Below are positions 42,269-52,582 of a DNA stretch of 64,000 bases, one piece after another (the stretch's first letter is position 1; the number at the start of each line of letters is the position of its first letter). The position numbers and the translations under genes are program-made. The notes under the pieces are model-generated. The model made no database searches. It was given only the letters and a program-made list of their open reading frames with translations, and had not been told where the DNA came from. The DNA lies in NCBI GenBank assembly GCA_017409025.1, contig JAFQTN010000004.1, forward strand, positions 28,524 to 92,523, read 5' to 3'. This stretch comes from Bacilli bacterium (GTDB taxonomy: Bacteria; Bacillota_I; Bacilli_A; RF39; UBA660).

Positions 42269-44563
42269 ATGGTTGAAACAAATTTACCAATACTATTTTT
42301 AAGGGATGTAGTATTACTTCCTTATAATGAACTTAGAATAGAATTTTCTAAAGATTATGAGAAGAAAATATTAGAAATTAGTGAGAGAAGACATGATAAT
42401 CATATTTTGTTCGTTAATTTAGTTGATTCTTTAGAAGAAAGACCTAGTATTAGAAAATTACCTAAAATTGCTATTTTGGGTAAAGTTAAGACTAAAATAG
42501 AACTTCCTAATGGGGTAGTTAGAATAGTAGTAGTTGGAATAGATAGAGTAGAAGTATTAAATTATATAGAAAATGAAGATAATAATTATGAAGCATTTGT
42601 TATACCTACTAAAGATTATGATTATAATGAACTTGAATCTAATGCTTTAAAGAGGATTTTACTTAAGGATTTAAATAATTATATAGAAATATCTTCTTAT
42701 ATATCTAATAATGTATTAGGAAGAATTAGTGGTGTTAATAGTATTGCTAGACTCACTGATATTATCGTAGATGAGATGCCATTTGATTATTTAGAAAAGA
42801 TAAAATACGTAGAGATGCCTAATCCAATGAATAGAATTAAATTTATTATTGAAGATTTAAATAAAGAGATGGAGACTGTTAAGTTAGAGAATGAACTAGA
42901 GGATAGTTTAAAAGAGAAGTTGGATTTAGAACAGAAAAATTATATTTTAAGAGAGAAAATAAGATTAATTAAGGAAGAGCTTAATGAAGAAGATATAAAA
43001 GATAGTGAAGTGGCTAAGTTAAAAAAGAAAGTTAGTGAATTATCTTTACCAAAGAGAGTAAGTGATAGACTTAATGAAGAAATTAATAGATATGAATTTA
43101 CAGCTTCTACTTCTCCAGAAGTAGCTATTATTAGAAATTATATTGACTGGTTAATTAGTCTACCTTGGGGTAAGTCTACTAAAGATAATAATGATATTGA
43201 AGATATTAGAAAGAAATTAAATGATACTCATTGTGGGTTAGATGATGTTAAAGAAAGAATTGTTGAATATATAGCTATTAATAAGAGAAATAAAAGTGAG
43301 AGAGCTCCGATTTTATGTTTGATTGGTCCTCCTGGAACTGGTAAAACTTCGATGGCTAAATCTATTGCTAAAGCAATAAAAAGAAAGTTTGTTAAGGTTA
43401 GTGTTGGAGGAGTACATGATGAAGGAGAAATAGTAGGTCATCGTAGAACTTATATGGGGGCTAGTCCTGGTAAAATTATTCAAGGAATTAAAAAAGTAGG
43501 TGTTAATAATCCAGTATTTTTAATAGATGAAATAGATAAACTTACTAATGATTATAAGGGAGATCCGGGTTCGGCGTTACTTGATATTTTAGATAAAGAA
43601 CAAAATAATATATTTCAAGATAATTATATTGAAGAAGAATTTGATTTATCTAATGTGTTATTTATTCTTACTGGTAATGATGAAAAAAGTATTCCTGGTG
43701 CATTGAAAGATAGATTAGAAATAATTCATTTATCAGGATATACAGTTAATGAAAAAGAAGATATGGTTAATAATTATATTATTCCTAGATTTAAAGAACA
43801 GTATAATTTTAGTGATATAGAATTTACTAAGAATAGTATTAAAGATACGATAATGTATTATACAATGGAAACTGGTGTAAGAGAATTAGAAAGATGTATA
43901 GATTCAGTATTTAGAAAAGTTATTATTGATAGTGAAATAACTGGTAATAAGAAATATGTTATCGATGATATTAGTGAATATCTTGGAAATTATAAATATA
44001 AATATATGTATAATGATAAGGGTAGTGAAGTAGGTGTTGTTAATACTTTAGGTTATACTCCATATGGTGGATGTTTACTTAAAACGACTTCTGCTATGTA
44101 TAGTGGTAATGGTAATATAACTTTAACCGGTAGTTTAGGTGAAGTAATACGAGAGAGTGTTTATGTTGCTATGGGATATATAAAAACAAATAGTGTTATT
44201 CTTGATATAGATAATAAAGTGTTTAAAGAGAATGATTTTCATATTCATTTTGAATCAGGTTCAGTATTTAAAGAGGGTCCTTCTGGTGGGGTTGCTTTAA
44301 TTACTTCAATTATTAGTCTTATTAAGAATAAACCGATTGATAGTAATATAAGTATGACTGGAGAAATTACTTTAAGAGGAAAGATATTACCAGTAGGTGG
44401 TATTAAAGAAAAAATATTGGTTGCTATTAATAATAATATTAAGACAATATATGTTCCTATAGATAATAAGGCTGATGTTAAAGAAATATCTAAAGATATT
44501 ATTAAAGGAATAAAAATTAAGTATATAAATAATTATTTAGAATTATATAATGATTTATTTTAA
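42269..44563 (+). CDS. lon: ATP-dependent Lon protease
   Basis: 764 residues. The N-terminal substrate domain (LPILFLRDVVLLPYNELRIE) is followed by the AAA+ domain with Walker A GPPGTGKTS (about 353-361) and Walker B VFLIDEIDKL, then the C-terminal serine protease domain with Ser672 in GPSGG and Lys715 in GGIKEK, the catalytic dyad. Lon is the cytosolic quality-control protease. It has its own promoter, a hairpin-bearing leader and a terminator, so it is a single-gene unit. Confidence 0.97.
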   Translation: MVETNLPILFLRDVVLLPYNELRIEFSKDYEKKILEISERRHDNHILFVNLVDSLEERPSIRKLPKIAILGKVKTKIELPNGVVRIVVVGIDRVEVLNYIENEDNNYEAFVIPTKDYDYNELESNALKRILLKDLNNYIEISSYISNNVLGRISGVNSIARLTDIIVDEMPFDYLEKIKYVEMPNPMNRIKFIIEDLNKEMETVKLENELEDSLKEKLDLEQKNYILREKIRLIKEELNEEDIKDSEVAKLKKKVSELSLPKRVSDRLNEEINRYEFTASTSPEVAIIRNYIDWLISLPWGKSTKDNNDIEDIRKKLNDTHCGLDDVKERIVEYIAINKRNKSERAPILCLIGPPGTGKTSMAKSIAKAIKRKFVKVSVGGVHDEGEIVGHRRTYMGASPGKIIQGIKKVGVNNPVFLIDEIDKLTNDYKGDPGSALLDILDKEQNNIFQDNYIEEEFDLSNVLFILTGNDEKSIPGALKDRLEIIHLSGYTVNEKEDMVNNYIIPRFKEQYNFSDIEFTKNSIKDTIMYYTMETGVRELERCIDSVFRKVIIDSEITGNKKYVIDDISEYLGNYKYKYMYNDKGSEVGVVNTLGYTPYGGCLLKTTSAMYSGNGNITLTGSLGEVIRESVYVAMGYIKTNSVILDIDNKVFKENDFHIHFESGSVFKEGPSGGVALITSIISLIKNKPIDSNISMTGEITLRGKILPVGGIKEKILVAINNNIKTIYVPIDNKADVKEISKDIIKGIKIKYINNYLELYNDLF

Positions 44564-44588
44564 ACAGAACTAAGTTCTGTTTTTTTTC
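44562..44588 (+). terminator. Intrinsic terminator after lon
   Basis: 8-bp stem AACAGAAC / GTTCTGTT with loop TAA and a long T-run. Confidence 0.9.
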
Positions 44589-44617
44589 TTGAAATAGATA
44601 TATATTTGTGTTATACT
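44589..44617 (+). promoter_or_regulatory. Promoter of the surface operon
   Basis: TTGAAA at 44589-44594, 17 nt, TATACT at 44612-44617. Confidence 0.7.
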
Positions 44618-44656
44618 AATAATGATAATAAGTAGGTAGGAAGTTAGGAGATAATT

Positions 44657-45898
44657 ATGAAGAATAAATTATGTTATATATTATTAGGACTATTAGTGGC
44701 TTTTTCTTTTATAAATAATGTATTTGCTGATGATTTTAATGTTACTGTTAATGCAACTGCAAACAATACAACTGTAGTTAAAGGAGAAGAAGTTTCAATC
44801 AAAATTAATATTAAATCTGATAGTGCTGTAGATTTATGTTCTTTTAAAGTAACATCCGATTCTACTTTAGAATATGTTTCTATGAGTGAAATGAATAATT
44901 GGAAAATATATAATGGGACAATAGCTAATTTTACTATGGAAAATAATATAGATAATGTTGATCCTTTAACTAATGGAGTTAATATAGTTGAGATTAAATA
45001 TAGAGTTAATGGTGATGGAAAAGTTACTGTTGATCCAGTTGAATGTGCAGTGGTTGATAGTACTGAAGCATCATACGAAGATTCTGAAATAGATTCTGCT
45101 CTAGTTCAAATTACAGCAGAAGAACCTGTTGATGATACTAGTTTAAGTAACATAGTAGTTAATGGTGGTGATATGCCTTCGTTTTCTTCAGATAGATTAA
45201 ATTATACGGTTAAGTTAAAATCTTCTACTTTTGGTTTAACTATAACAGCTAGTAATCCGGATTATCAAGATGATATAGTTGTTAAAGATCGTAATGGAAA
45301 TATATATACCAATTTAAATAATATAACTTGGAGCGATCCTACTGGACAAGGAATTATGCTAATTGATATAGTGGTTAATAACAAAACTACATATACATTA
45401 GCTACTAGTTATGTTGTAGAAGAACTTGATAATTCATTAGCATCTTTAACCATTAATGGTGAAAATATTTTAGAACCTGGAAAGTATGACTATGAACATA
45501 CAGTTTCAAGTGGAACAACTAATTTTGATTTGGGAGCGACGCTTAAAGATAGTGATAATTTTCAGTTTGCTTCTGGTGGAAATAGTCCAGGTAATTTTAG
45601 TATGGGAAATGAAGGAACGGCTATAGTGCTAATTGTGGAACCAAAAGATTCTTCGATTGGTGCTGAAAGTGTTACTTATACTATTGAAGTAGTAAAAGAA
45701 AGTAGTAGTAGTGCTACAGACCCTGGAAATAGTGATGGTAATTCTGGAGATATTGGTGGTTCAGGAAATACAGAAGATAATGCTACTAGTAATCCAGGTA
45801 CTGGTGATATATCGATGTTTATTATGGCTGTTATATTAATATCATCTTTAGTTGGAAGTGTTATTTTATATCAAAAAAATTTAGAAAGTTATAAATAG
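44657..45898 (+). CDS. Cell-wall-anchored cohesin-like / cadherin-like surface protein
   Basis: 413 residues. Signal peptide 1-25 (cleaved after VFA); a cohesin-like beta domain (about 27-150: VVKGEEVSIKINIKSDSAVD, two Cys); two cadherin-like beta-sandwich domains (LSNIVVNGG, LASLTINGE); a Ser/Gly/Asn-rich wall linker; and a C-terminal sorting signal NPGTG (379-383) followed by a membrane helix and a charged tail. A sortase should link it to the wall; no sortase gene is in the window. First gene of a four-gene surface operon. Confidence 0.8.
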   Translation: MKNKLCYILLGLLVAFSFINNVFADDFNVTVNATANNTTVVKGEEVSIKINIKSDSAVDLCSFKVTSDSTLEYVSMSEMNNWKIYNGTIANFTMENNIDNVDPLTNGVNIVEIKYRVNGDGKVTVDPVECAVVDSTEASYEDSEIDSALVQITAEEPVDDTSLSNIVVNGGDMPSFSSDRLNYTVKLKSSTFGLTITASNPDYQDDIVVKDRNGNIYTNLNNITWSDPTGQGIMLIDIVVNNKTTYTLATSYVVEELDNSLASLTINGENILEPGKYDYEHTVSSGTTNFDLGATLKDSDNFQFASGGNSPGNFSMGNEGTAIVLIVEPKDSSIGAESVTYTIEVVKESSSSATDPGNSDGNSGDIGGSGNTEDNATSNPGTGDISMFIMAVILISSLVGSVILYQKNLESYK

Positions 45899-45939
45899 AA
45901 ACTATTTTATAGTTTTTATTTTAGAAAAAAGGTGATATA

Positions 45940-48135
45940 TTGAAAAATATTGAAAAAAAATGGATGTTATTTATAATTGCAACTTTTGTTACTTTTTTAG
46001 GTATAGGGTATACACTGCTTAAAGGGACAGAGGCTACTGAAGTTAGTGAAGTTCCTGCTAATTCGGCGTTTAATGATTTGATTTTTTATAAGTGTGTTAT
46101 AGATTCTTATAATGCACAACAGAAGACTAATTTAGAATATACAACTAATTTAACGGATATCCAATTAGCTTCGATTACTGAACTTTCTTGTAATGGTATG
46201 GTATATGGAAATGAAGATTCTGATTGGGTAAAAGATGCTGCTGGTATTGAAAAAATGACTTCATTAGTCAAGATCGACTTAACTAATAATAAATTACAAT
46301 CAATTGATTTAAGTAATAACTTAAATATTAAAGATTTACGTATAGGTAATAATTTATTATCTTCAATTGATTTATCTTTGAATAAAGATTTATCTTATTT
46401 GATTTTATATAGTAATCAATTGACCAGTTTAAATGTTTCTAATAAAAACAATCTAGAATATTTAGATGTAAAGAATAATTTATTAACGGAAATTGATGTT
46501 AATAATTGTTCTTTACTTAATACATTATCTGTTGGCAATAACAAAATTAATAGTTTGAATTTGAATACCAATACAAATTTAAATACATTAATAGCTGATG
46601 ATAATGAATTAAGTGGGTTAGATTTAAGTAATAATAAAAAAATGATGTATCTGAAGGCAGAAAATAATCAGTTAGAATATATATATGTTTCTAACTGTTC
46701 TGATTTGTATACATTATGGATTGGTAATAATCAATTAACAAATTTAGATCTTAGTCAAAATACAAAATTGGTTGAAGTAAGAGCACATCAAAATAAATTG
46801 AATACTGTTAATATTGATGGTACTAAGGTATTAAAATCATTGAATGTTTCTGATAATAAATTAAGTAAACTAAATACTACTAGTAATACAAATTTAGAAG
46901 TATTATATGTTGGTAATAATCAGTTAACTGATTTAAACTTAGAAAAAAATCTTAAGTTAGTTACCTTACAACTTGATGGAAATCAATTAGAAAAATTAAA
47001 TTTGTCGAAAAATACTTCTTTGACTTATTTATTTTTATGGGAGAGTAATAAAATTATAACTGATGCTATTTATAAAAACGAAATTTATAATATTCCTGTT
47101 GATAGTCCAAATATTATTTTACCTAGTTCTAAGAATCTTTCATTTACAGATATTACTGGTATTTCATCATTGAATATTGATAATTCGTCACATACGGTAA
47201 TGCCTAACAAGGGAGGAAAATATTCTTTTGATGTAAATTATTATCATGATATTCAAACTTCTCAAAATAGATTTATTCAAGGTTATGAATTATATGTAAT
47301 TGATATGGTTAGTGATAAATATGTAATAGATCCAACTTTGGGATATATATATACTGGTATTGATGCTGATGTTAATGTTATTAATGATAATGTGGAAATA
47401 AATTATGGTACATTAGAAATATCTAATGATAAAATTGTTATTAATTATGATGGTAAAGTAATTAAAAATTTTAATCTTTATAATATTAATTTGGATAATT
47501 ATGAATTAATAGATAAAAATATTATAATTCGTGGAGGAGTTAGTTATGAAAATTTTATCAGTAATATTTCATCCAATAATGAGGATATTGAATATATGCT
47601 ATTTAATAATGATATAGAGGTAACAGATGGTTTTGTAACTGATAAAATGATTTTAAAAGTATATTATGATGATAGTCAAATTGATGAGTATACAATATCT
47701 AATAATTATGTTGATTTTAATAATAATCTTAGTGTAAATAAAGATAAAAATATTGTTGGTAATATAATTATTGGTAATACTATTGGTAATATTTTAGAAA
47801 TGATAGATACTAATGGAAGTGTTAGTATTCTTGATAAAGATAATAATTTAGTTGAGAATACTAATAATAAGTTAAGAACTGGAGATAAGATAAAAGTAAC
47901 TTTTGGGGAAGAAGAATTTGTTTATACTATTAGTGTTAAGGGTGATCTTACAAGTGATGGTATTATAAGTATGGATGATATTTATAAAATTTCTAATCAC
48001 ATTATTAAGAATGACTTAATTACGTTAGATGAATATTTAGAAGCCTCTGATTATGATAATAATGGTAAGATTGATATTAATGATGTAATAAAGATGACTA
48101 GGTATATTAAAGATAGTGGTGATACTAATGAATAA
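45940..48135 (+). CDS. Leucine-rich repeat surface protein with C-terminal dockerin
   Basis: 731 residues. An N-terminal membrane anchor (WMLFIIATFVTFLGIGYTLL) is followed by about eleven leucine-rich repeats of some 21 residues (pattern LxxLDLSxNxxLxxLxxxxNQL, about 85-350). A beta-rich region with YIYTGIDADVNVIN is shared with the next protein, and a dockerin-type end carries two Ca-binding loops (DLTSDGIISMDD and DYDNNGKIDINDV). It uses a TTG start after AGGTGAT. The dockerin could bind the cohesin-like domains encoded around it. Confidence 0.82.
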   Translation: MKNIEKKWMLFIIATFVTFLGIGYTLLKGTEATEVSEVPANSAFNDLIFYKCVIDSYNAQQKTNLEYTTNLTDIQLASITELSCNGMVYGNEDSDWVKDAAGIEKMTSLVKIDLTNNKLQSIDLSNNLNIKDLRIGNNLLSSIDLSLNKDLSYLILYSNQLTSLNVSNKNNLEYLDVKNNLLTEIDVNNCSLLNTLSVGNNKINSLNLNTNTNLNTLIADDNELSGLDLSNNKKMMYLKAENNQLEYIYVSNCSDLYTLWIGNNQLTNLDLSQNTKLVEVRAHQNKLNTVNIDGTKVLKSLNVSDNKLSKLNTTSNTNLEVLYVGNNQLTDLNLEKNLKLVTLQLDGNQLEKLNLSKNTSLTYLFLWESNKIITDAIYKNEIYNIPVDSPNIILPSSKNLSFTDITGISSLNIDNSSHTVMPNKGGKYSFDVNYYHDIQTSQNRFIQGYELYVIDMVSDKYVIDPTLGYIYTGIDADVNVINDNVEINYGTLEISNDKIVINYDGKVIKNFNLYNINLDNYELIDKNIIIRGGVSYENFISNISSNNEDIEYMLFNNDIEVTDGFVTDKMILKVYYDDSQIDEYTISNNYVDFNNNLSVNKDKNIVGNIIIGNTIGNILEMIDTNGSVSILDKDNNLVENTNNKLRTGDKIKVTFGEEEFVYTISVKGDLTSDGIISMDDIYKISNHIIKNDLITLDEYLEASDYDNNGKIDINDVIKMTRYIKDSGDTNE

Positions 48136-49735
48136 GATATTTGATATAATTAAGAAAAATTATAAGATAATTGCTTATTTATTACTTCTTATTGTTGGTG
48201 TCTTTGTGGTTTTATTAAATAGAGGTACTTATTCAGTCGATGAAGATACTAATGTTGATGGTTTAAGAATTACATGTACTGAATCAGCAAATAAAGGTGA
48301 AGATTTTGAATGCTCTATATCACTTAATTCAGTGTCTATGATTACTAAAGGGTTAATAGTTAATTATAGTGTTGATGAAGGAATTGAGTTTGTGGAGTTT
48401 ACTTCAGATAATTGGGAAGTATCTACAAAGAATGAAAGTGGTTTTGTTTTAGTAAACTTAGATGGAGTTAGTGGCGAGGTATCAGTAGGTAGTGTTAAGT
48501 TTAAGATGCCTACTGATGCAGTAGCTAATTCAACATATAAAATAGAATTAGTGGATGCTACTATTGGTGATGGAGAGAATACTGTTTTTGAACTTGAGAC
48601 TGTGTATGCTAACGTAAGAGTTAAATCAGATATTAATACATTAGATAATATAACTATAAGTAATGGTAGTTTAAATGAAGAATTTAATAAGGATACTTTT
48701 GAATATACATCTAGTGTAGATAGCGATATGATAGTAATTGAGGTTACTAAAACAGATGATAAATCTACAGTATTAGGAACTGGTGAAGTTAGTCTTCATT
48801 ATGGAACTAATAGTATTAATATAATTGTTACAGCTGAAGATGGTAGTGAGAAAACTTATTCATTAAGTATATTTAGAACTTATGAATTTAGTTCTGATAT
48901 CTATACTTATAGTAAAGAGAATAATTATATATATACTGGTATTGATACAGATAGTAATACTATATTAAATAATATAGATGTATCTAATGAATTAAATAAA
49001 GAAATTATAGATAATAAATTAATTATTAGTTATAGAGGAGAATCAATATTAGAGATAGATATATTGAGTATTGATTTTAATAATTATATTTTTAACAATA
49101 ATATTTTATATGTGGATAGCGTTTTATCTTTTGATAGTTTTGTTAATAATATAAATTATAGTGATGGTATAAGTTTTAAAGTATTTAATGGTAATGATGA
49201 AATTACTGGTGATACTTTGCTATCAAATGAAATGATACTTAAGGTATATTATGATGCTAATGAATTAGATAATTATTCTATTGGTATATATAATTTAGTG
49301 TTTGAAAATACTCTTACTATAGATAATGATAATAAATATATTAAGCATTTAACTATTGGCACTAGTGTATCTCAATTTATAGATTTAGTAACAGTAGTAG
49401 GTGGTAATGTATTTATATATGATAAAGATGGAAACGAAAAGAACAATATTGATATAATAGCTACTGGTGATATATTAAGAAGTTATCTTGGAGACAAGTT
49501 AATGGATGAATATAAATTGTCTGTTATTGGAGATTCTAATGGTGATGGGAAATTATCTTTATTAGATTTAGCTCAGTTTAGAAAACATTATGTTAAATGG
49601 GTTAATCCTAATACGGGAGTTAAATTTGAGGTAACTGGAGCGTATGAGCAGGCATTTGATTTTAATAAGGACGGAAGAATTAGTATTGTAGATTTGGCTA
49701 TAATGCGTAAGAAAGAAGCAGGTGTAATAGAATGA
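48128..49735 (+). CDS. Cohesin-like, cadherin-like and dockerin-bearing surface protein
   Basis: 535 residues. N-terminal membrane anchor (IIAYLLLLIVGVFVVLL), a cohesin-like domain (ANKGEDFECSISLNSVSMIT, VGSVKFKMPTDA), a cadherin-like strand module (LDNITISNGSLNEEF), the YIYTGIDTD module seen also in the LRR protein, and a C-terminal dockerin with loops DSNGDGKLSLLD and DFNKDGRISIVD. Carrying both partner types, it could act as an adaptor. ATG 48128 overlaps the previous gene; the earlier GTG is in its ribosome site. Confidence 0.8.
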   Translation: MNKIFDIIKKNYKIIAYLLLLIVGVFVVLLNRGTYSVDEDTNVDGLRITCTESANKGEDFECSISLNSVSMITKGLIVNYSVDEGIEFVEFTSDNWEVSTKNESGFVLVNLDGVSGEVSVGSVKFKMPTDAVANSTYKIELVDATIGDGENTVFELETVYANVRVKSDINTLDNITISNGSLNEEFNKDTFEYTSSVDSDMIVIEVTKTDDKSTVLGTGEVSLHYGTNSINIIVTAEDGSEKTYSLSIFRTYEFSSDIYTYSKENNYIYTGIDTDSNTILNNIDVSNELNKEIIDNKLIISYRGESILEIDILSIDFNNYIFNNNILYVDSVLSFDSFVNNINYSDGISFKVFNGNDEITGDTLLSNEMILKVYYDANELDNYSIGIYNLVFENTLTIDNDNKYIKHLTIGTSVSQFIDLVTVVGGNVFIYDKDGNEKNNIDIIATGDILRSYLGDKLMDEYKLSVIGDSNGDGKLSLLDLAQFRKHYVKWVNPNTGVKFEVTGAYEQAFDFNKDGRISIVDLAIMRKKEAGVIE

Positions 49736-50652
49736 AAAATAAATTTAAATTTTTATTAGTTCTATTAGTTAGTATTGTATTTACACCAAAAGTATATGCT
49801 TCGTTTACTTATGATATTGAAATGGATGTAGATAGTACTTCAGTAAAAAAAGGAAGTGTAACTGAAATAAAAGTATCTTTGGATAATATTCAAGGAGATA
49901 ATGATGGAATAGTAACTTGTTCTATGAATATATTTTTTGATAGTAACATATTATTAGATTCTAAAATTAGAACTTTAAATAGTTGGACTATGACAACAGG
50001 TAATTTCTATATGTTTGATACTGGTGATTTTGTATTTGATAGAACTGAAATGTTTATAATTCCTGTTAAAGTTAATGGTAATGGTTCTGTTAAGTTATTT
50101 GATATTGTATGTTCTGATGCAGTAGTTGAAGAAATAACAAGTGATAAAAGTATCGAATTTACTATTTTAGCTAATGATAAAGAAAATAATAATCAGGGGA
50201 ATAATACTAGTCAAAATGATGATAATAAAACTGAAGATAATAATATGGATGGTGGTAATAAGTTAGATACTAAGGATTCTAATGCTAATTTATCTAATAT
50301 TATACTTAGCGAGGGAACAATTGAGTTTGATTCTAATGTTACTGAATATGAAATTGAGGTTACTGATTTTGACAAGTTGGAAGTTACTCCAATAATAGAA
50401 TCTGATACTGCTCATTCAATAATAGATAGAAATATATCAGAGGAAGATAAGAGTATAGTAATTACTGTTGCAGCAGAAAATGGTGATTCAAAAACATATA
50501 GGATTACTGTTAAAGAAAAAACATTAGCTAATGATTATAATTCTAATGACAAAGAGAAAAATAATAAAAGTTATGTACCAATATTTATTGGAATTATTTG
50601 TATATTAGTTATAATTAACATTGTTAGAGTAGTAAAAAGTAAACAAAAATAA
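49732..50652 (+). CDS. Membrane-anchored cohesin-like surface protein
   Basis: 306 residues. Signal peptide (cleaved after VYA, about 24), a cohesin-like domain (VKKGSVTEIKVSLDNIQGDN, VTCSMNIFFDSN), an Asn/Asp-rich linker, a cadherin-like module (LSNIILSEGTIEFDSNVTEY) and a C-terminal membrane helix with basic tail (VRVVKSKQK). There is no sortase motif, so it is held by the membrane. ATGA overlap with the preceding gene. Confidence 0.78.
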   Translation: MKNKFKFLLVLLVSIVFTPKVYASFTYDIEMDVDSTSVKKGSVTEIKVSLDNIQGDNDGIVTCSMNIFFDSNILLDSKIRTLNSWTMTTGNFYMFDTGDFVFDRTEMFIIPVKVNGNGSVKLFDIVCSDAVVEEITSDKSIEFTILANDKENNNQGNNTSQNDDNKTEDNNMDGGNKLDTKDSNANLSNIILSEGTIEFDSNVTEYEIEVTDFDKLEVTPIIESDTAHSIIDRNISEEDKSIVITVAAENGDSKTYRITVKEKTLANDYNSNDKEKNNKSYVPIFIGIICILVIINIVRVVKSKQK

Positions 50653-50654
50653 TA

Positions 50655-50680
50655 GGCTCTTTGCCAAATAGTGGGTGTAA
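50655..50680. repeat. Possible relic of an insertion sequence end
   Basis: GGCTCTTTGCCAAATAGTGG and following bases resemble, from memory, terminal repeats of ISL3-type elements. There is no transposase here and no second copy in the window. Confidence 0.2.
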
Positions 50681-50713
50681 TCCAAAATAATGTTAAAGAA
50701 ATTTGATAATATT

Positions 50714-50740
50714 AAGAGATGACTATATGTCATCTTTTTA
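50714..50740 (+). terminator. Terminator of the surface operon
   Basis: AGATGAC / GTCATCT stem with loop TATAT (extendable by A-T pairs) and T5. Confidence 0.8.
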
Positions 50741-50808
50741 TTTTCTATACTTTTAATTTAATATAATTTATAGTATAATTATTAAAAGGAATAGTTAAGG
50801 TGATTATA

Positions 50809-51648
50809 ATGACTGGTAAAATACTAAAAGTTGCATCTAATGATTTATATGGAAATGTAGATGATAGAATTGCATCAGTTTATGCTTGTTTTGAACATAC
50901 TAAATATATGAATAATTATGTAGTATTTACTATGGATAGTAATCCTAATAAACTTTGTTATGGTTCAATTCATTTAAAAAATAAGTCTATTGTAGTTTTT
51001 TCTGTAAAGGAAAATATAAAACAATATATTGATATATTTTTAAATGAATATATAACTGAAAAAATGACAGAATTTAAAACTATAGATATAAGTAAAATGG
51101 AAAAAATAGAATTAGTTTCATATAATGAAATGGACTATGATAATATCCAATTATTAGATAATAAAGCTATTCCAAAAGTAGTAGTAAATGAAGAGGTTAT
51201 AAGTAAAAAAAAGAAACCAATATTTCTTTACTTCTTGTTATTAATTTTAATACTACTAGCGATAGGATTAACTCTATTATATTTTAAACCTGAACTTTTT
51301 ACGGTTAAATATAAGGGAATAGATTGTAAAAATAACTTGTTTGATTCTAATTTAGGAATACATTATGAAATGAATAAGAATATTAAGTTTAATAATAATG
51401 ATAAAGTTGATAATATTTCAGTAACTAGAAATTATATATTTTTAGATAGTGATAGTTATTATGAATTTAAAAATAATGAAAATTATAGTGAATATTTTAC
51501 TAATGGAGAAGGATATAAATATATAGATAATGAACTTAAATTTAAGGTGTTTTATGAAGAAAAATCCGTAATAGATGATTATGAAGAAATGTTAACTTAT
51601 TTAAATAGAGAAGGATATGAATGTGTAGTTTATGAATATGAAAAATAA
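50809..51648 (+). CDS. Membrane protein of unknown function, 279 residues
   Basis: The cytoplasmic N-terminal half (about 1-135) is followed by one membrane helix (FLYFLLLILILLAIGLTLLY) and an outer domain of about 110 residues containing GIDCKNNLFDSNLGIHYEM. No family recognised. ATG 50809 is chosen over the upstream GTG because AAGGTG is the ribosome site. It overlaps holA, so the two are coupled. Confidence 0.6.
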   Translation: MTGKILKVASNDLYGNVDDRIASVYACFEHTKYMNNYVVFTMDSNPNKLCYGSIHLKNKSIVVFSVKENIKQYIDIFLNEYITEKMTEFKTIDISKMEKIELVSYNEMDYDNIQLLDNKAIPKVVVNEEVISKKKKPIFLYFLLLILILLAIGLTLLYFKPELFTVKYKGIDCKNNLFDSNLGIHYEMNKNIKFNNNDKVDNISVTRNYIFLDSDSYYEFKNNENYSEYFTNGEGYKYIDNELKFKVFYEEKSVIDDYEEMLTYLNREGYECVVYEYEK

Positions 51649-52582
51649 CTTGTTTTTGTTAATTGGCGAAGATAAAAAACTAATAGACTTTAGTCTATAT
51701 GAAATATTAAATAATATAGAATATGATGAAAATAATAAAATTTTGTATGATATGGATACATGTAGTTTTACTGATATAATTGAAGAAGCTTCAACGATTA
51801 GTTTATTTTCAAATAAAAAAGTTATTATAGTTAATAATTTTAATCTAGATAGTGTTAATTCATTTGAAATTGAATATTTAGAAAAATATATTAATAGTAA
51901 TAATCAAGATGTATATATTATATTAATTAGTGATAAAGTAGATGGTAGAAAGAAAGAATTTAAAATATTTAAAGATAATTTTAAAATTATAGAATTAGAA
52001 AAAGTTGATAGTGATAGTATCTATGACTATGTTAATAATAAAATTAATGAAAGAGGATATAAGATAGATAATATTAATATAGAATATTTTATATCTAAGG
52101 TAGGAAATGATATTAATAATATAAATAATGAATTAGAGAAATTATTTATATATAAGGAAGAAGATAAAAAAATATTAAAAAGTGATATTGATTTACTTAC
52201 TTTTAATAATATAGATAATGTTATATATGAATTTAGTAATGCAATATTAGATAATGATTATGATAAAGTAAAGTCTATGTATGATAAATTTATGTTAGAT
52301 AATATTACGATAGATTATTTAATTGCTACATTAGCAGGTAGTTTTAGAACTTCTTTAATTATTAAATTACTTAGTAATAAGAATATGTATAATAAAGATA
52401 TTGCTAAAATTATTGGTAAAAAAGAATTTTTTGTTAAGAAAAGTTTAGATAGACTATATAGATATACTGTTGATGATTTAAAAAATTATATTAAAAAATT
52501 AGCTTTAATAGATAGAGATATTAAGAGTGGATATGATAATGTAGGTAAATTTGAGTTATTTTTATTTTCTAAAGAAAGTTAG
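51632..52582 (+). CDS. holA: DNA polymerase III, delta subunit
   Basis: 316 residues with the HolA/YqeN pattern: FLLIGEDKKLIDFSLYEIL, SLFSNKKVIIVNNFN, a middle region DYVNNKINERGYKIDNINIE and a helical collar domain. Delta opens the beta clamp in the clamp loader. Starts at ATG 51632 or 51638, overlapping the previous gene. A terminator overlaps the stop. Confidence 0.85.
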   Translation: MNMKNNLFLLIGEDKKLIDFSLYEILNNIEYDENNKILYDMDTCSFTDIIEEASTISLFSNKKVIIVNNFNLDSVNSFEIEYLEKYINSNNQDVYIILISDKVDGRKKEFKIFKDNFKIIELEKVDSDSIYDYVNNKINERGYKIDNINIEYFISKVGNDINNINNELEKLFIYKEEDKKILKSDIDLLTFNNIDNVIYEFSNAILDNDYDKVKSMYDKFMLDNITIDYLIATLAGSFRTSLIIKLLSNKNMYNKDIAKIIGKKEFFVKKSLDRLYRYTVDDLKNYIKKLALIDRDIKSGYDNVGKFELFLFSKES

